From Balaenoptera acutorostrata (Eukaryota > Chordata > Mammalia > Artiodactyla > Balaenopteridae), in NCBI RefSeq assembly GCF_949987535.1, contig NC_080074.1, positions 25,627,268 to 25,691,267 on the forward strand: a stretch of DNA of 64,000 nt, given 5' to 3'. Under the pieces are notes generated by a model. It ran no database searches and was not told where the DNA came from. It was given only the letters and a program-made list of their open reading frames with translations. The position numbers and the translations under genes are program-made. Every line of letters starts with the position of its first letter. Position 1 is the stretch's first letter. Shown here one piece after another: positions 44,205 to 55,382 of the stretch.

Positions 44205-44727
44205 TGTTTTCAGAAAAAAAAGGCTTTAGTCTCCTAGGCTTTCCCTGAGTTCCAAAGAGCAGGCTCAAGCAGTTAATGATTAGGACAATAGAGTCACGGG
44301 ACTCCTAGTTCCTCCTGCAGGGATATAGATGACAATTGGACGCATATCTTTGAGTTGTTCTGCAGAAACTAAGACCCCCACCACCACCGCCCCTCAGGTG
44401 GAGGATGGTGACATGCTGACCACAAGCCTGTAGACCCCAGACTGGTTGGAACCAGAATGTAGATGATTGAGATTCCCGGAAACATCACCCTGTTACCTCC
44501 CCACCAACCCATCAGAAGAAGGTCCACGAGCTGATCACTCATCCTAAAACTGTCTTTAAAAACCCTTGCCTGAAAGCCATCAAGACGTTCAGGTCTTTTA
44601 AGCATGAGCTGCCCATTCTCCCTGTTTGGTGCCCTGCAAATAAACCTTAACTTTGCTGCAAACACCCGCTGTCAGAGTTTGGCTTTCTGCACCTCTGGCA
44701 CACGAGCCCCTGCTCTGCTCGGTAACA
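44205..44727 (+). mobile_element. Endogenous retrovirus LTR, class I (ERV1) type
   Basis: CTCCTAGGCTTTCCCTGAG, AAAGCAGG-like GAGCAGGCTCAAGCAGTTAATG, GAGCTGCCCATTCTCCC, polyadenylation signal AATAAA at 44639-44644, then CTTTGCTGCAAACACCCGCTGTCAGAG and the end CTCGGTAACA. No primer-binding site or viral genes follow, so it is probably solo. The left edge (TGTTTTCAG at 44205) is a guess, because no 4-bp target duplication is evident. Confidence 0.7.
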
Positions 44728-46069
44728 TAACCATCAAGGGGAATTCAACCTCCTGCCTTCACTCTTCCTGGTAAACACTAATCATAGAATGCAAAGAAGT
44801 TGTGGTCATGACAGCAGAGAAGTGGAGGAACACAAATACACTTACCACTCTGTGCACAGAGCCCGCCCCACAGAAACCTTCACCCTCCAAACACCTCTCC
44901 ATTGCCCCCAGGGTCCACGGAGTTCGAGCATCTGTCCACTCTGCCCAGCCTATGCGATGGACATTTGCTCAGGTATCAGAGAAGACACAGCATTCAAATG
45001 GATATCCTGAACAAATACATCTACTTTGGCCATCAGGCAGATGTAAAGGTGAAAAACCCTAGTACAAATCACAAGGTTGTGTTTCCATAAACAGAACTGG
45101 CCCAGCCTGGAAGGTAACCATTCATCCTGGGTTTGGGGGATGAAGGATCTCACAATGTAATTATACTCCTTTCTAATAAAGATAATTTGTTAAATTAACA
45201 ATTTGTTAACTTAACAATTTGATTTTATGCTCACGAGATTTCTTTCATCCTAACAAATCCATAAATTAGAAAAAAGTCTTTATTGTGTCCTGCAGTGAGG
45301 ATCAGGAAATATAGGTACTGTGTTTTTCCTTTCACACTGTACTTAAATAGAATTGTGTTCTCTTTAAATTATAATCTATCTGAAATTATGTCTCACTTTT
45401 GAATGCATTCTTGAATACTGCATCCTCTCACCTTGTTTCCTCTCTCGGATCAGGCTGTAGATGGGGTGTGGGTGGGTGTGTGTGTATGAGTGTATGAGTG
45501 TGTGTGTGTGTGTGTGTGTAATGGAAGTCTTTCAAGGAAGGGTTAAAGAGTCATGGGCAAATTAGCTTCTCCCCCAGGCGGGCACTTAGATTCACAGAGT
45601 TTAGAAGAAGTGGGATAATGAGGGGGTTGCTGGTTGTGACATTGCTTCCCTGAAAAGTTTCAGGAAGGGTGAGGAGACTAATTGGCTGGTCTGGCAAACA
45701 ATTCGAGATGAGTCCAAAAGGAGGAGCCAGCAGCTGGCAGGAAGTGAATGGAACTTCACCTCGCACTTGCCCTTCAGTGGTTGGTGCACAGATGGTGAAA
45801 AGCAGAACCCCTGGGGAGAGAGCAGAGGCCTTTCTCTAAATCATCTGTCCAGAGGGGAGCAAAGGGATTTGCCTTCCCCTCCAGGGAACAGCCTTTGCTC
45901 TCCTTTCAAGATCATCTAAGGAGTTTGCCCACCTCGCAAACCTGTTAGTATAAACTTAGTGGCTTCAGGGAGTGTCCAGGCAGTGCAAATGAAGGGCTAT
46001 GGGTGAGGCTTTAGTGGCAGCAAAGTAAATGGAAATAACTGGTTTTAGACGCTGGGTGGGCACCCTCTA
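44728..46069. other. No gene recognised
   Basis: Contains a TG microsatellite (about 45471-45518) and TTAACAATTTGTTAACTTAACAATTTG at 45194, a short self-complementary AT motif. Otherwise unassigned. Confidence 0.45.
45471..45518. repeat. TG-rich microsatellite
   Basis: GTGGGTGTGTGTGTATGAGTG leading into a perfect (TG)n of about ten units. Confidence 0.9.
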
Positions 46070-46285
46070 ATCTGGGATGACCCAAATTCTGGTTATGCCA
46101 CTTGTTAGGTATGTAACCCTGGGCAAGTCACTTTCAACCCTCTGAGTTTCATTTTTCTTATCTACTAAGTGAAGCTATTAATACTATCCACCTCTTAGGG
46201 TTATTTTGAGGATTAAATGAGGTATACTCCTTAGCTAAGCACCAAACACATAATTGTCTCTAAATAAGTGTTAGCTGTGTTACAG
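46070..46285 (+). mobile_element. MIR SINE
   Basis: GTTATGCCACTTGTTAGGTATGTAACC, CTGGGCAAGTCACTTTCAACC, TTATTTTGAGGATTAAATGAGG and TAAATAAGTGTTAGC. Confidence 0.8.
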
Positions 46286-46311
46286 CAAAAAGCGCTGGAC
46301 AGGGAGTCAGA

Positions 46312-46590
46312 AGTTTTTCATTCAACAAACATTCGTTGCGCATATACTATGTGCCAAGCTCAGTTCTAGATAATGGGCATTCTGGAGAGTCAGATGACTA
46401 AGACATACACTCTGTCCTTAAAGGGACAAGTTCAATGCGGTGGCGCTGGGGTGCGGGAAGTGGGGGGGGAGTGGGAAGATGAATATAACCTGGGTACAAG
46501 TCCTGGTTTAAGCCTACAGTTTTCTTTTCAGCTTTTGGATCGATGCCTGGCACATAGTAGATGCTCAATAAAATATTTGTTGAATGAATG
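46312..46590. mobile_element. L2 (antisense) and MIR/L2-tail fragments
   Basis: 46312-46430 TTCATTCAACAAACATTCGTTGCG, ACTATGTGCCAAGCTCAGTTC is an antisense L2 3' end. 46535-46590 GATGCCTGGCACATAGTAGATGCTCAATAAAATATTTG is a sense MIR/L2 tail. Confidence 0.6.
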
Positions 46591-48284
46591 TCTCTACATA
46601 GTGAGAATTAAAATTCTGACTCACAAAAAATGTTTTGAACTACAAAATCCTATGTAAATGTCAGTGAAGTCAGGAACACTGATAATCATTTGTCATTATC
46701 AAAATAATTGCTTTATATGCAAATTAACACTATCAAAGTTTCTTCAAGTGCTTGGAAGCCATTTGACTTCTTAAATAGATTGAAATCTTATTTACATTAT
46801 TTTCCTACTGAACTCATTCCCCCATGGACTGCAAAAGAAAACTTTGAACCAATTCATATCCAAATCATGGCAAATATAGGTAGGCTCCAAATGAATGGGA
46901 TTCCACTATGTAATTTTTCTGTTTTAAATTTTTTTAAAGTTATGTTAAATTCATTGATTTCATCTACAAAAATAGAGTCAAATTTGTTAGAACTTGTTTT
47001 GGCTGAAAAAGTGGAAACAGAGTAATAACAAATGACAGTCTAACAAATTCTAAAAATTATTGGTGACAAAATTGAGTCTGTTCTTCCAATTTCCTTGTAA
47101 TTATGTTATTCTGACTTTTACTATATATTTTTTTAGAGAATCAAGCTGTTTCCACTTAACTTACCTCTAAATCTTCAAATGTAGCTGTATTTAATATAAA
47201 TCAGGGGGCAGTTGAAAGTTTGAAAGAAAACAGAGGACGAAATTAATGTCATGCTGTAGGGGAGGGCTGCAGGGACTATTATCACATGCCTTGTTTCTCT
47301 AAAATGTTTAATTTAAATCTGGGAAAATAAAAAAGTAAAGTGTTGTTGAATGCCCAAGGCCAGAAGTGGAAAAAGCAAAGGTAAGCTATACAGAGAACCA
47401 AAGTTGGCAGGAAATTGCAAGATGAGATTTGGCTTGAAAATATAAGTTTATTTACTGAGAAGGAAACTATGAAAAGATCAAAGCACCCATTCCCCCTTGC
47501 ACATTCCCCCAGTTGATTCTGGGTATGATTTGTGAGATTAGGGTAACCACTACTATATTAGAACTAGAGGAACTTTAAACTTTCCCCTTGCTGCTTTGCC
47601 TGAAATACGGGTCACTGTCCCGAGGTGTACGGCAGCGCTCAGTTTATAGCTTCTGCCAATTAGATGGGTTTTTGCATGCATGGATAACTGCATTTCTTTT
47701 TTATACCCTATGCTCCATTTATATGTTTTTTTCCATTAAAAAGATCTGTTGAAAGAAGAAGCATATATCGTAATCACTAAGAGCTTTTTTACATATTCAA
47801 AACAAAGTAAAAGCTAGATCAAGGGTTAAAGTCACACAAATAAACAGGCAGGTCTAATGATGTTCCTTCCTCATTAAGTCAACTGTTAACATTATCTGGT
47901 TGGGCCTCAGAGGATGAGTTAGGAATTCATTGTGAAACTCTGGGACAGAAGTCTTTTATGAAGAATTCTTCACCATCAGAGATTATTATATATAACGGAA
48001 ACCTTTGGAGGATTTGCCACCCATAGCCCCACCTTTGTGGCCACAGCTCCTGTTGGGCGGCCTCTTTGTGACCCTAGCTCTCATTGGTCTCCAGTGACAC
48101 CTTGTCCTTCAGGCCTCACGATGGTACCAGCTTCCTGCTATTATTAATCCCTTAAAGCGTCCTCATCCCTTTTTCGTGCTCTTAACCCTGCCCATACCTA
48201 CATAAAATATAATCTTTAAACTTTTGTTACTTAAGCCCTATATGTATGCCACTTGTTTCCAGCAGGGACTCTGACAGCCACATT
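46591..48284. other. No gene recognised; AT-rich
   Basis: About 1.7 kb without an assignable repeat or exon. A 105-codon plus frame at 46708-47025 shows no domain and ends in ordinary AT-rich DNA. Confidence 0.4.
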
Positions 48285-49165
48285 CCTTGTAGTATTTCCT
48301 ACTGCTGTTCTAACAAATTCCCACTCCTTTGGGTTCCTGGACCCAATTTCAATGTGTGTATACCGGAGGGAGGGTCATTCTCCCACACCAACAAGCAATT
48401 CTCCAGACACCTGCTGGGTGTCCTACAATTCAACTCAATTCTGAAACTATCTACCCAGAAATAGAATCAGGTCCCACAGGTTAAGGGCTCAGTCCCACAA
48501 GACTGACCACCCCTCTTCAGATACCAGTAGCAAGCTCAGGTTATCACCTGTGCTTCTGACCCACCGGCTACAAATTAGAGATTCCAACGGCCCCCTTCTT
48601 GGATTTGATTAATTTGCTAGAGAGGCTCACAGAACTCAGAGAAACATTTTTCTTACTACATCACAGGTTTATTATAAAAAGATATAATACAGGAACAGCT
48701 AGATGGAAGAGATGCATGGGGTCAGGCATGGGGAAAGGGTGTGGAGCTTCCGTGCCTTCTGCAAGTACACCGCCCTCCCCAGTCTCCCACATGTTCACCA
48801 ACCCAGAAGCTCTCTGAATCACACCCTTTTGGATTTTTATGGAGGCTTCATTACATAGCCGTGATTGATTAAACCATTTGCCATTGGTGATTGATGCACC
48901 CTCCAGCTCCTCTCCCCCCCCAGAGGTGGGGCGGGACTGAAAGTTCCCACCCTCTGATCACAAGATTGGCTTCACTGGCTCACCCACAGGTAGAAAGCCA
49001 CTCATTAACATAACAAAAGACACCTTAAAGGCAACACTTGGGAAATTCCTAGTGTTTGGGGAGCTGTGAGCCAGGAACTGTGGAGGGAGACCAAAAGTAT
49101 GTGAGAAATATATTTTGCTGATCTGAATGACCAAATATACATTTTTCTTGTAAATCTCAATATCA
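48285..49165 (-). mobile_element. Probable old LTR, antisense (family unresolved)
   Basis: CACAGGTTTATTATAAAAAGATATAATACAGGAACAGC (complement of an AATAAA-bearing region) at about 48663, AACCCAGAAGCTCTCTGAATC, TTTTTATGGAGGCTTCATTACATAG and GATTGATTAAACCATTTGCC match a widespread LTR-type repeat. Edges approximate. Confidence 0.45.
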
Positions 49166-50250
49166 CAACCATAAAGTTGGTGGTATTTATTATCTTACAG
49201 TGCTGGAGGTCAGAAGTCCAAAATGGGTTTGACTGGGTTAAAATCAAGGTGTCGGCAGGGCTTTATTCCTCTGGAGGATCTAAGGGAGAATCTATTTCCT
49301 TGCCTTTTCCAGCTTCCAGAGACTGCCCACATCCTTACCTCACAGCCCGTTCCTCCCTTTTCAAAGCCAGCAGTGTAGCATCTTCAAATCTCTCTCCCTC
49401 TCTCTCTTGACCTCTGCTTCTTTTGTCATATTGCCTTCTCTGACTCTCATTCTTTTGCTTTCCTCTTTCCCTTATAATGTTAGGTAGCTAGTCAGAAATG
49501 AGTGGGTCCCTGCCCCATCCTGGATGGGGTCATCTTTCCCTCCCCCACCTGGACACTGGTGATCAGAACATGCCCAGAGATCCTCCCTCTTGTAGTCAAG
49601 GTCCACCGCTAGGTTTCCAGCCATATCAGCACCAAGCAAGATAAAACTGCCAGTACAGGTTGGTGCAGGTGCATCAAGACCTAAAACGTGACTCAAAGTG
49701 ACCCGGGGTTCATTATGCCGTAATTATAATAAATTAGCATTGCAGTTATACACCTCCCATCCCCGTGGGTTTCACTTCGATGCTTATGGGTGAGCGTCTG
49801 TGCACTAGGAGAAAAGTTATATAACCTAAAGCTGTCAATCAACTTGTCAGTCAAATGACGCAGGATACAAGGAGGGACCACCACTCTAAAAAACCCAACT
49901 CTACCCCGTTGCAGGGCTACTTCTGGTTTCCAGACAGCTCGCTCTCATCCTTTCTCAGGAGTGTACTTTTGCTCTGCTTAATAAAACTCTTGCTACTTAA
50001 AACTGCTCTATGTCTCTCTACTGAATTCTTTCTCTTTGAGAGGACAAGAACCAAGGAATCGCCGTTCTGCTGGTGACAATAAGGCTCCCTGAGATTAGGT
50101 TGAGTCTGTCCAAATAATCCAGGATAGTCACCCCATCTCAAGATCCTTAATCTGCAAAATCCCTTTTGTCATGTAAAGTAACATATTCACAGTCTGGGGA
50201 TTAGGACATTGCCATCTTTGGGGTGGGAGGAATATTATTCTATCTACCAC
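49166..50250 (-). mobile_element. Old LTR (MaLR/ERVL-like), split by a solo ERV LTR
   Basis: 49166-49477 (GTATTTATTATCTTACAGTGC, TTAAAATCAAGGTGTCGGCAGGG, CCTTGCCTTTTCCAGCTTCC, CCCTTATAA) continues at 50079-50250 (ATAAGGCTCCCTG, AATCCAGGATAGTC, CCCTTTTGTCATGTAAAGTAACATATTC). Same family as the split LTR at 36358-39335. Confidence 0.6.
49478..50078 (+). mobile_element. Solo ERV1-type LTR with perfect 4-bp target duplication
   Basis: 601 bp beginning TGTTAGGTAG and ending GCTGGTGACA, flanked by ATAA at 49474-49477 and 50079-50082. The TG...CA ends and the 4-bp duplication are hallmarks of gammaretrovirus-like class I elements. A TATATAA-like word lies at 49818 and the polyadenylation signal AATAAA at 49980-49985, giving plus orientation. 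No internal viral sequence remains, consistent with LTR-LTR recombination. Confidence 0.88.
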
Positions 50251-50649
50251 ACCTTCCTTCAAGGCAAAGGTTCTCTCTGTTTTCTTTCCCAGTAATCTGT
50301 TCCCCCATACTCTATTTTACCTCCCTCCCTCACAGCATTCCACCAAATTTTATCTGTCCCATGTCTTACGCTATCTCCACTCTGAGAGGCCAGAAAGTCT
50401 GAGGAATTAACTAGTACAAAGGGGTCCAAAGGAGAGAATAGCTTTCGGTGCTGCTGCTCCCACCTTGTGTTTACATTTTAACCAGATTGCTAATGCCTCA
50501 ATGAAGAGAACAATAATGGGGCTTTCAGGTAGTCCGCGAGGAGGTTATACAAATGGTGTTTTAGAGCCCACTTGACTGTCCTTCAAAGCCCAACATAGGA
50601 TGTTGTCTTCCTGGAGATTATGAACTTTTGCAGGAATAAGACATTATTG
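50251..50649. other. No gene recognised
   Basis: Unassigned sequence between an LTR and a MIR. Confidence 0.4.
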
Positions 50650-51368
50650 TCCAGTTACTGGTTAGGAGTTTGGGCTCTGGATTCAAATCCTACCTGAGTT
50701 TAAATCCTTTTATTGCTATTTACTAGCTGTGTGGTCTTGGGCATGTTACTTAACCTCTCCATATTAGTTACAATATAGGCTAAGCTGCTGTAATGAAGAC
50801 ACCCCAAATACATTGGTTCAAGTAAGATAGAAGGTTATTTCTCATTCACATAATAATCTAAAGGTAGCTTTAGGGTAGGCATGTGGCTTTGTCCCATAAA
50901 CTCACCCAGGGACCAGGTTCCGTTTATGCTCTTTCCAGCCTTGCTCTCATGGGCAGAGCTGGCTCACTACTGCCCCATCCTTGTCCAAGCCTGGGGACAA
51001 AGAAAAGAGGACGCAGAGAGCAACCAGCTTCCTTTTAAGAATGGAACCCTAAACTCGCAAATGTCATTTCTACTCACATCCAATTGGCCAGAATTTAGTC
51101 ACATGGCCACATCAAACTGCAAGGGAGGCTGAGAAATGTGACTGTTCTTGGGCAGCCCTGGACCTGGTCGAAATTCATGGGCTTCTATTATTTAAAGAAA
51201 GGAAGAGAAAATGAAAATTAGGTAACAATTAGGAGTCTCTCCCACATTCTCTGCAGCTTAGTTTTCTCAACTACAAAATGAGAGCGTGGTTTTAATGATT
51301 AAATGTAATACATAGAGAGGGTCTAGAACTGTGTGCAGCACATAGTAGGTGTTTAGTAAATGCTAGTT
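50650..51368 (+). mobile_element. MIR SINE split by an old repeat
   Basis: 50650-50760 (GTTTGGGCTCTGGATTCAAATCC, TATTTACTAGCTGTGTGGTC, CTTAACCTCTCC) and 51246-51368 (CTCTGCAGCTTAGTTTTCTCAAC, GATTAAATGTAATACATAGAG, CACATAGTAGGTGTTTAG) join into one MIR. Confidence 0.8.
50761..51245 (+). repeat. Unclassified old repeat, family A (best copy), inside MIR
   Basis: GCTAAGCTGCTGTAATGAAG, CCAATTGGCCAGAATTTAGTCACATGGCC, AGGGAGGCTGAGAAATGTGAC and AACAATTAGGAGTCTCTCCCAC. Related copies lie at 24860-25130 and 63360-63880. Its position inside a MIR shows it is a mobile insertion. Confidence 0.55.
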
Positions 51369-51987
51369 TATATCATAATACTATATGCCTCCCTTCTCCC
51401 CCTCCATGCTTGGGTTCTAATGTCTGCTCCAAGGTAAGTGTAGACCATGAATGATCCAAGGATGTTGGAGGCTCATTCCATTGGGTATCGGTCTCTTGGA
51501 TGTGGAAGGACTGGTTTAAAGATGCAAGGATAGGGTGCACCCTCTGGCACTCACACAGAGCCTGCCTCCCCCAAGGTACTGAGCCAACATATGGTGTCAT
51601 GAATTACATCATCTCTTTACGAACATGGAGCAGGTTCAGCCTGAAGAGGAGAGTAAAGAAGGACAGAAGCCAAAGAAAGAAAGTGATGGGGAGGAGGAAA
51701 GGAAGACAACGGAGGGAAATGAGGGAGGCCAACACTTCATGTGAATTAGAAAAAGACTTCCCTTCGTCAAGACATGTTACTGCCAACTGTCTCAGCATGG
51801 TCATAATATACGAATATATGCTGAGCATGATATGAATGGTGGCCCCCGGAGTTGTTCAGTTTACAACCTGTACAACCAGTCCTAGAAAAGCCATACAAAG
51901 GTTGAGGGATGGGGATGAGGATAGGAAATAAGAAAGAAAAGTCACATTGGTAAGAAGTACAAAAATAGAGATTAGAAATAAACATGA
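51369..51987. other. No gene recognised
   Basis: A 111-codon plus frame (51500-51835) crosses A/G-rich DNA and is Lys/Arg-rich by composition. No repeat is named. Confidence 0.4.
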
Positions 51988-52328
51988 TGTTATGGACTGA
52001 ACTGTGTCCCCCCCCCAAAATTCATATGTTGACTGTATTTGGAGATATGGCCCTTAGGGAGGTAATTAAGGTTAAATCAGGTCATAAAGGTAGGGGCCAA
52101 ATCTAATATGACTGGTGACTTTATAAGAAGAGGAAAGATACCAAGGATCGCTCCCTGTGTGCATGCACAGAGAAGAGACCATCTACAAGCCAAGAGAGAG
52201 GCCCCACTGGAAACCATCCCTGTAGACACCTTGATCTTGAACTTCTATCCTCTGGAACTATGAGAAAATAGATGTGTCACTTAAGCTACCTAGTCTTTTG
52301 TTATGGTAGCCCGAGCAGAGTAATACAG
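51988..52328 (+). mobile_element. MLT1/MST-type MaLR LTR
   Basis: Starts TGTTATGGACTGAACTGTGTCCCCCC, continues AATTCATATGTTGAC, GTATTTGGAGATATGGCCC, GGAGGTAATTAAGG and TTTATAAGAAGAGGAAAG, and ends GGTAGCCCGAGCAGAGTAATACAG. Essentially full length. Confidence 0.9.
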
Positions 52329-52544
52329 TAGGAAAAAGAGAAAAGGTTCATCACAGTAGAGAGAGAGCAGAGATTAGAGGAAAAGGAGGGGCAGGAGAAA
52401 GAAGAAGTTCAGTTCTTTTCTTCATACTGTGCATCTGGGACTTCCGGAGGGAGTTTCAGTGAATCTGTCCAAGCACAGTCCCTGGGTTTTGGTTCAATCC
52501 CTATTAGTGAGGCACTACTGCCACCTGGTGGCAACATACTTAAT
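52329..52544. other. No gene recognised
   Basis: A/G-rich, with ACTGCCACCTGGTGGCA near 52519. That word contains a CCACCTGGTGG core resembling the CTCF motif, but motif match alone is weak. Confidence 0.3.
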
Positions 52545-52835
52545 CCAGTCATTCATTCACTCAGCAAACATCTGTTGAACACCTGCTCTGGGCAAGGAAG
52601 GGTGATAAACAAAGGGAATATTAGTAAATACTGATTAACACCTACTATGTGCCAAGCTCTGTCTCATTGCTTGACACAGAAAAATGATTTAAACTTCATT
52701 ACAACCCTCAGGGTATTGTTATCTCTGTTTCACAGAGGAGGAAACTGAAGTACTGAGAAATTCGGTAACTTGCCCAAGAGCCTACAGCTAATAAGTGAGA
52801 CAGTCATCTTGAACAAGGGAGTCTGGCTCCAGAAC
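52545..52835 (-). mobile_element. L2 tail and MIR, antisense
   Basis: 52545-52615 CATTCATTCACTCAGCAAACATCTGTTGAAC is an antisense L2 end. 52625-52835 ACCTACTATGTGCCAAGC, TTTCACAGAGGAGGAAACTGAAG and TTGCCCAAGAGCCTACAGC is antisense MIR. Confidence 0.75.
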
Positions 52836-53195
52836 TCTTTACAGACGTGTTCTCTGCCCTTACAGTTTCTTCTTAATAAGAGATAAACAACCAGTTTAAA
52901 GGAGTTGGGTAATATACTAATAATTTAAAATGTCAGCATATTGTTTTATTACAGATTCTGTTTTTGATTCACCATCAAGAATCCTCCGCTTCACTAAAAG
53001 ACGTCACATTCAACTGACTCATTGTACATCCACTGGGTTAGGGCACTGGCCCAGACTGGAAGGGTTTTAAAAAATAGAAAGTCCACGTTCCACAGGAGCT
53101 ATTTTAGCAAGAGGGAGACGGATGGGCCGGAAGATAAATAGAAGGGAGAGCAGGAGAAGGGAGAGAGAGAGAGAGAAAGAAACTAAAGAGCTGAA

Positions 53196-53395
53196 TTATC
53201 CAACAGGGCAGCCTCTAGTCACTGCTTACATTTTAACTAATTAAATTAGACTGAATTAAAAATTCAGTTCTTCAACTGCACTAATCACGTCTCAGGTGCT
53301 CAGTAGACACATGTGGCTGACGCTGCCATAATGGACTGCATAAACATAGAGCATTTCCATCGTCACAGAAAGTTCCCATTGGACAGTTCTGCTGT
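53196..53395 (-). mobile_element. MER20 (hAT-Charlie) DNA transposon
   Basis: AGTCACTGCTTACATTTTAAC, CTAATTAAATTAGACTG, TCTCAGGTGCTCAGTAGACACATGTGGC, ATTTCCATCGTCACAGAAAG and TTCCCATTGGACAG match antisense MER20. The left part is degraded. Confidence 0.8.
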
Positions 53396-53613
53396 AGATT
53401 CCTTATCCTGGAGAGTGGGGTCTTCCCCATGGCCGATCCATGCATGGGTCACAAAAAGACCTCACAGCTGGGAGTCTGCAGATCACTGACAAACTCGGAG
53501 AGCAGAAGTGCAATAATCCCAAAGCAAAACAGACAGAGCCTCTCCATCCTGCTGACCTGTCCCAGGGTTGGGCTGAAAGTGAAGATGTTGAGTCTCAATA
53601 GGATTCGGCTCCC

Positions 53614-54262
53614 TTTTTTTTTTCCAATATCTTTATTGGAGTATAATTGCTTTACAATGGTGTGTTAGTTTCTGCTGTATAACAAAGTGAATCAGCTATA
53701 CGTATACATATATCCCCATATCCCCTCCCTCTTGAGCCTCCCTCCCACCTTCCCTATCCCACCCCTCTAGGTGGTCACAAAACACCGAGCTGATCTCCCT
53801 GTGCTATGCGGCTGCTTCCCACTAGCCATCCATTTTACACTTGGTAGTGTATATATGTCAGTATTACTCTCTCACTTCGTCCCAGCTTCCTCTCCCCCAA
53901 CCCCTGTGTCCTCAAGTCCATTCTCTATGTCTGCGTCTTTATTCCTGCCCTGCCGCTACGTTTATCAGTACTGTTTTTTTAGATTCCATATATGTGCATT
54001 AGCATACGGTATGTTTTTCTCTTTCTGACTTACTTCTCTCTGTATGACAGACTCTAGGTCCATCCACCTCATTACAAGTAACTCAGTTTCATTCCTTTTC
54101 ATGGCTGAGGAATATTCCATTGTATATATGTGCCACATCTTCTTTATCCATTCATCTGTTGATGGACATTTAGGTTGCTTCCATGTCCTGGCTATTGTAA
54201 ACAGTGCTGCAGTGAACACTGCGGTACATGTATCTTTTTGAATTATGGTTTTCTCAGGTTAT
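53614..54262 (-). mobile_element. 5'-truncated LINE-1, antisense, same subfamily as 36812-39253
   Basis: TTCCAATATCTTTATTGGAG, TAATTGCTTTACAATGG, then the ORF2 complement up to ATTATGGTTTTCTCAGG. The C-terminal ORF2 frame (54219 downward) matches the plus-strand L1 exactly for 36 residues from MFTAALFTIARTWKQ, but has lost the normal stop. Flanks share an imperfect duplication (ATTCGGCTCCCTTTTT near 53603 and ATTCAGCTCCTTTTT near 54263). Confidence 0.93.
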
Positions 54263-54279
54263 ATTCAGCTCCTTTTTAA

Positions 54280-54901
54280 GGTGATAGGATGGAAGAAAGA
54301 GGGGCCTTGTTCCTCCTTTCCACTGGATCCTGGAGCTGGTTGGAGGGTGTTGTTATTCATACCTTCCACAGGTCTCCTTCTTGGCTGGTGGATAGAGAAA
54401 GCAAGGGCAACCTCACCTCCCAATCTCCATTTCACTCAGGGCCTTTGCTTGTAGTTGATGCTCCATTAAATTGTCCAGGAGCTGCCTGTCACTGCAGACT
54501 GAGCTCTGCAGGCCTCTGAGCTCCTGGCCCTGCCTTTATGAAGACCTGAAGGTGTCTGTTTAGTAAAAGCTCTTTTTTTGTGACCATCAGGCTTGTTTGC
54601 TCATAAGCGAGCCTCTGATTCTCCAACATTAATTTTTCCACTTGCGATAAACTGGCAGAGATGCGTGTTTTAGACAGGCTGGTAAAACTCAATGTTAATT
54701 TAGGCCAGAAAAAAGCTTACTAAAACAACACAGACACAAACACACCAAATGGGGTAGCACCTAAGCTAACTATTGTTCCACCCCACTCTGTATCATTGCC
54801 TTGAGAATTTCTTATCTGGTATCTGTCCCTTCCCTTTCAATCCCACTCCAACCTGATTGAGCCCCTTGATCACATCTTGCACCAAGTTCATTATCCTCCT
54901 T
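54280..54901. other. No gene recognised
   Basis: Unassigned moderate-GC DNA with chance frames. Confidence 0.4.
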
Positions 54902-54919
54902 AAAGATGTCCGTGCTCTT

Positions 54920-55178
54920 GGGCTTCCCTGGTGGCACAGTGGTTAAGAATACGCCTGCCAATGCAGGGGACATGGGTTAGAGCCCTGGGCCAGGAAGATC
55001 CCACATGCTGTGGAGCAACTAAGCCCGCGCTCCACAACAAGAGAAGCCAACGCAATGAGAAGCCCGCGCACCGCAGTGAAGAGTAGCCCCCACTCGCCCC
55101 AACTAGAGAAAGCCCGCACGCAGCAACAAAGACCCAATGTAGCCAAAAATAGATTAATTAATTAATTAATTTTAAAAA
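54920..55178 (+). mobile_element. CHR SINE, short variant
   Basis: Head GGGCTTCCCTGGTGGCACAG. It goes straight from AGCAACTAAGCCCGCGC to CTCCACAACAAGAGAAGCC and so lacks the CCACAACTACTGAG modules. Tail ATTAATTAATTAA then A-run. It is flanked by AAAGATGTCCGTGCTCT (54902-54918) and AACGATGTCCCTGCTCTA (55179-55196). Confidence 0.93.
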
Positions 55179-55196
55179 AACGATGTCCCTGCTCTA

Positions 55197-55339
55197 GAAC
55201 TATATTCAATATCTTGTAAGAGCCTATAATGAAAGGGATCTGAAAAAGAATATATATATTCAGTTATATGTATATAATTGAATCACTTTGCTGTACACCT
55301 GAAACATTGTAAATCAACTACACTTCAATTAAAAGAAAA
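55197..55339 (+). mobile_element. Very short LINE-1 3' end
   Basis: GAACTATATTCAATATCTTGTAAG, TATAATTGAATCACTTTGCTGTACACC and GTAAATCAACTACACTTCAATTAA form the last ~140 bp of an L1 3' UTR with an A-rich tail. It is flanked by AACGATGTCCCTGCTCTA (55179-55196) and AAAGATGTCTCTGCTCTA (55340-55357). Confidence 0.88.
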
Positions 55340-55382
55340 AAAGATGTCTCTGCTCTAGGCTCAGTCCCCTTCAAAACACTCT

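Noticed and set aside
44205..44727. Possible complete provirus starting at this LTR
   Set aside because: No primer-binding site, gag, pol or env sequence and no second LTR follows, so it is treated as a solo LTR.
45190..45220. Terminator-like or hairpin-like TTAACAATTTGTTAAC word
   Set aside because: It is a short AT palindrome in AT-rich DNA. Bacterial-type terminators do not apply here.
52510..52535. CTCF-like core CCACCTGGTGG
   Set aside because: A single palindromic core without the flanking motif is too weak to call an insulator.
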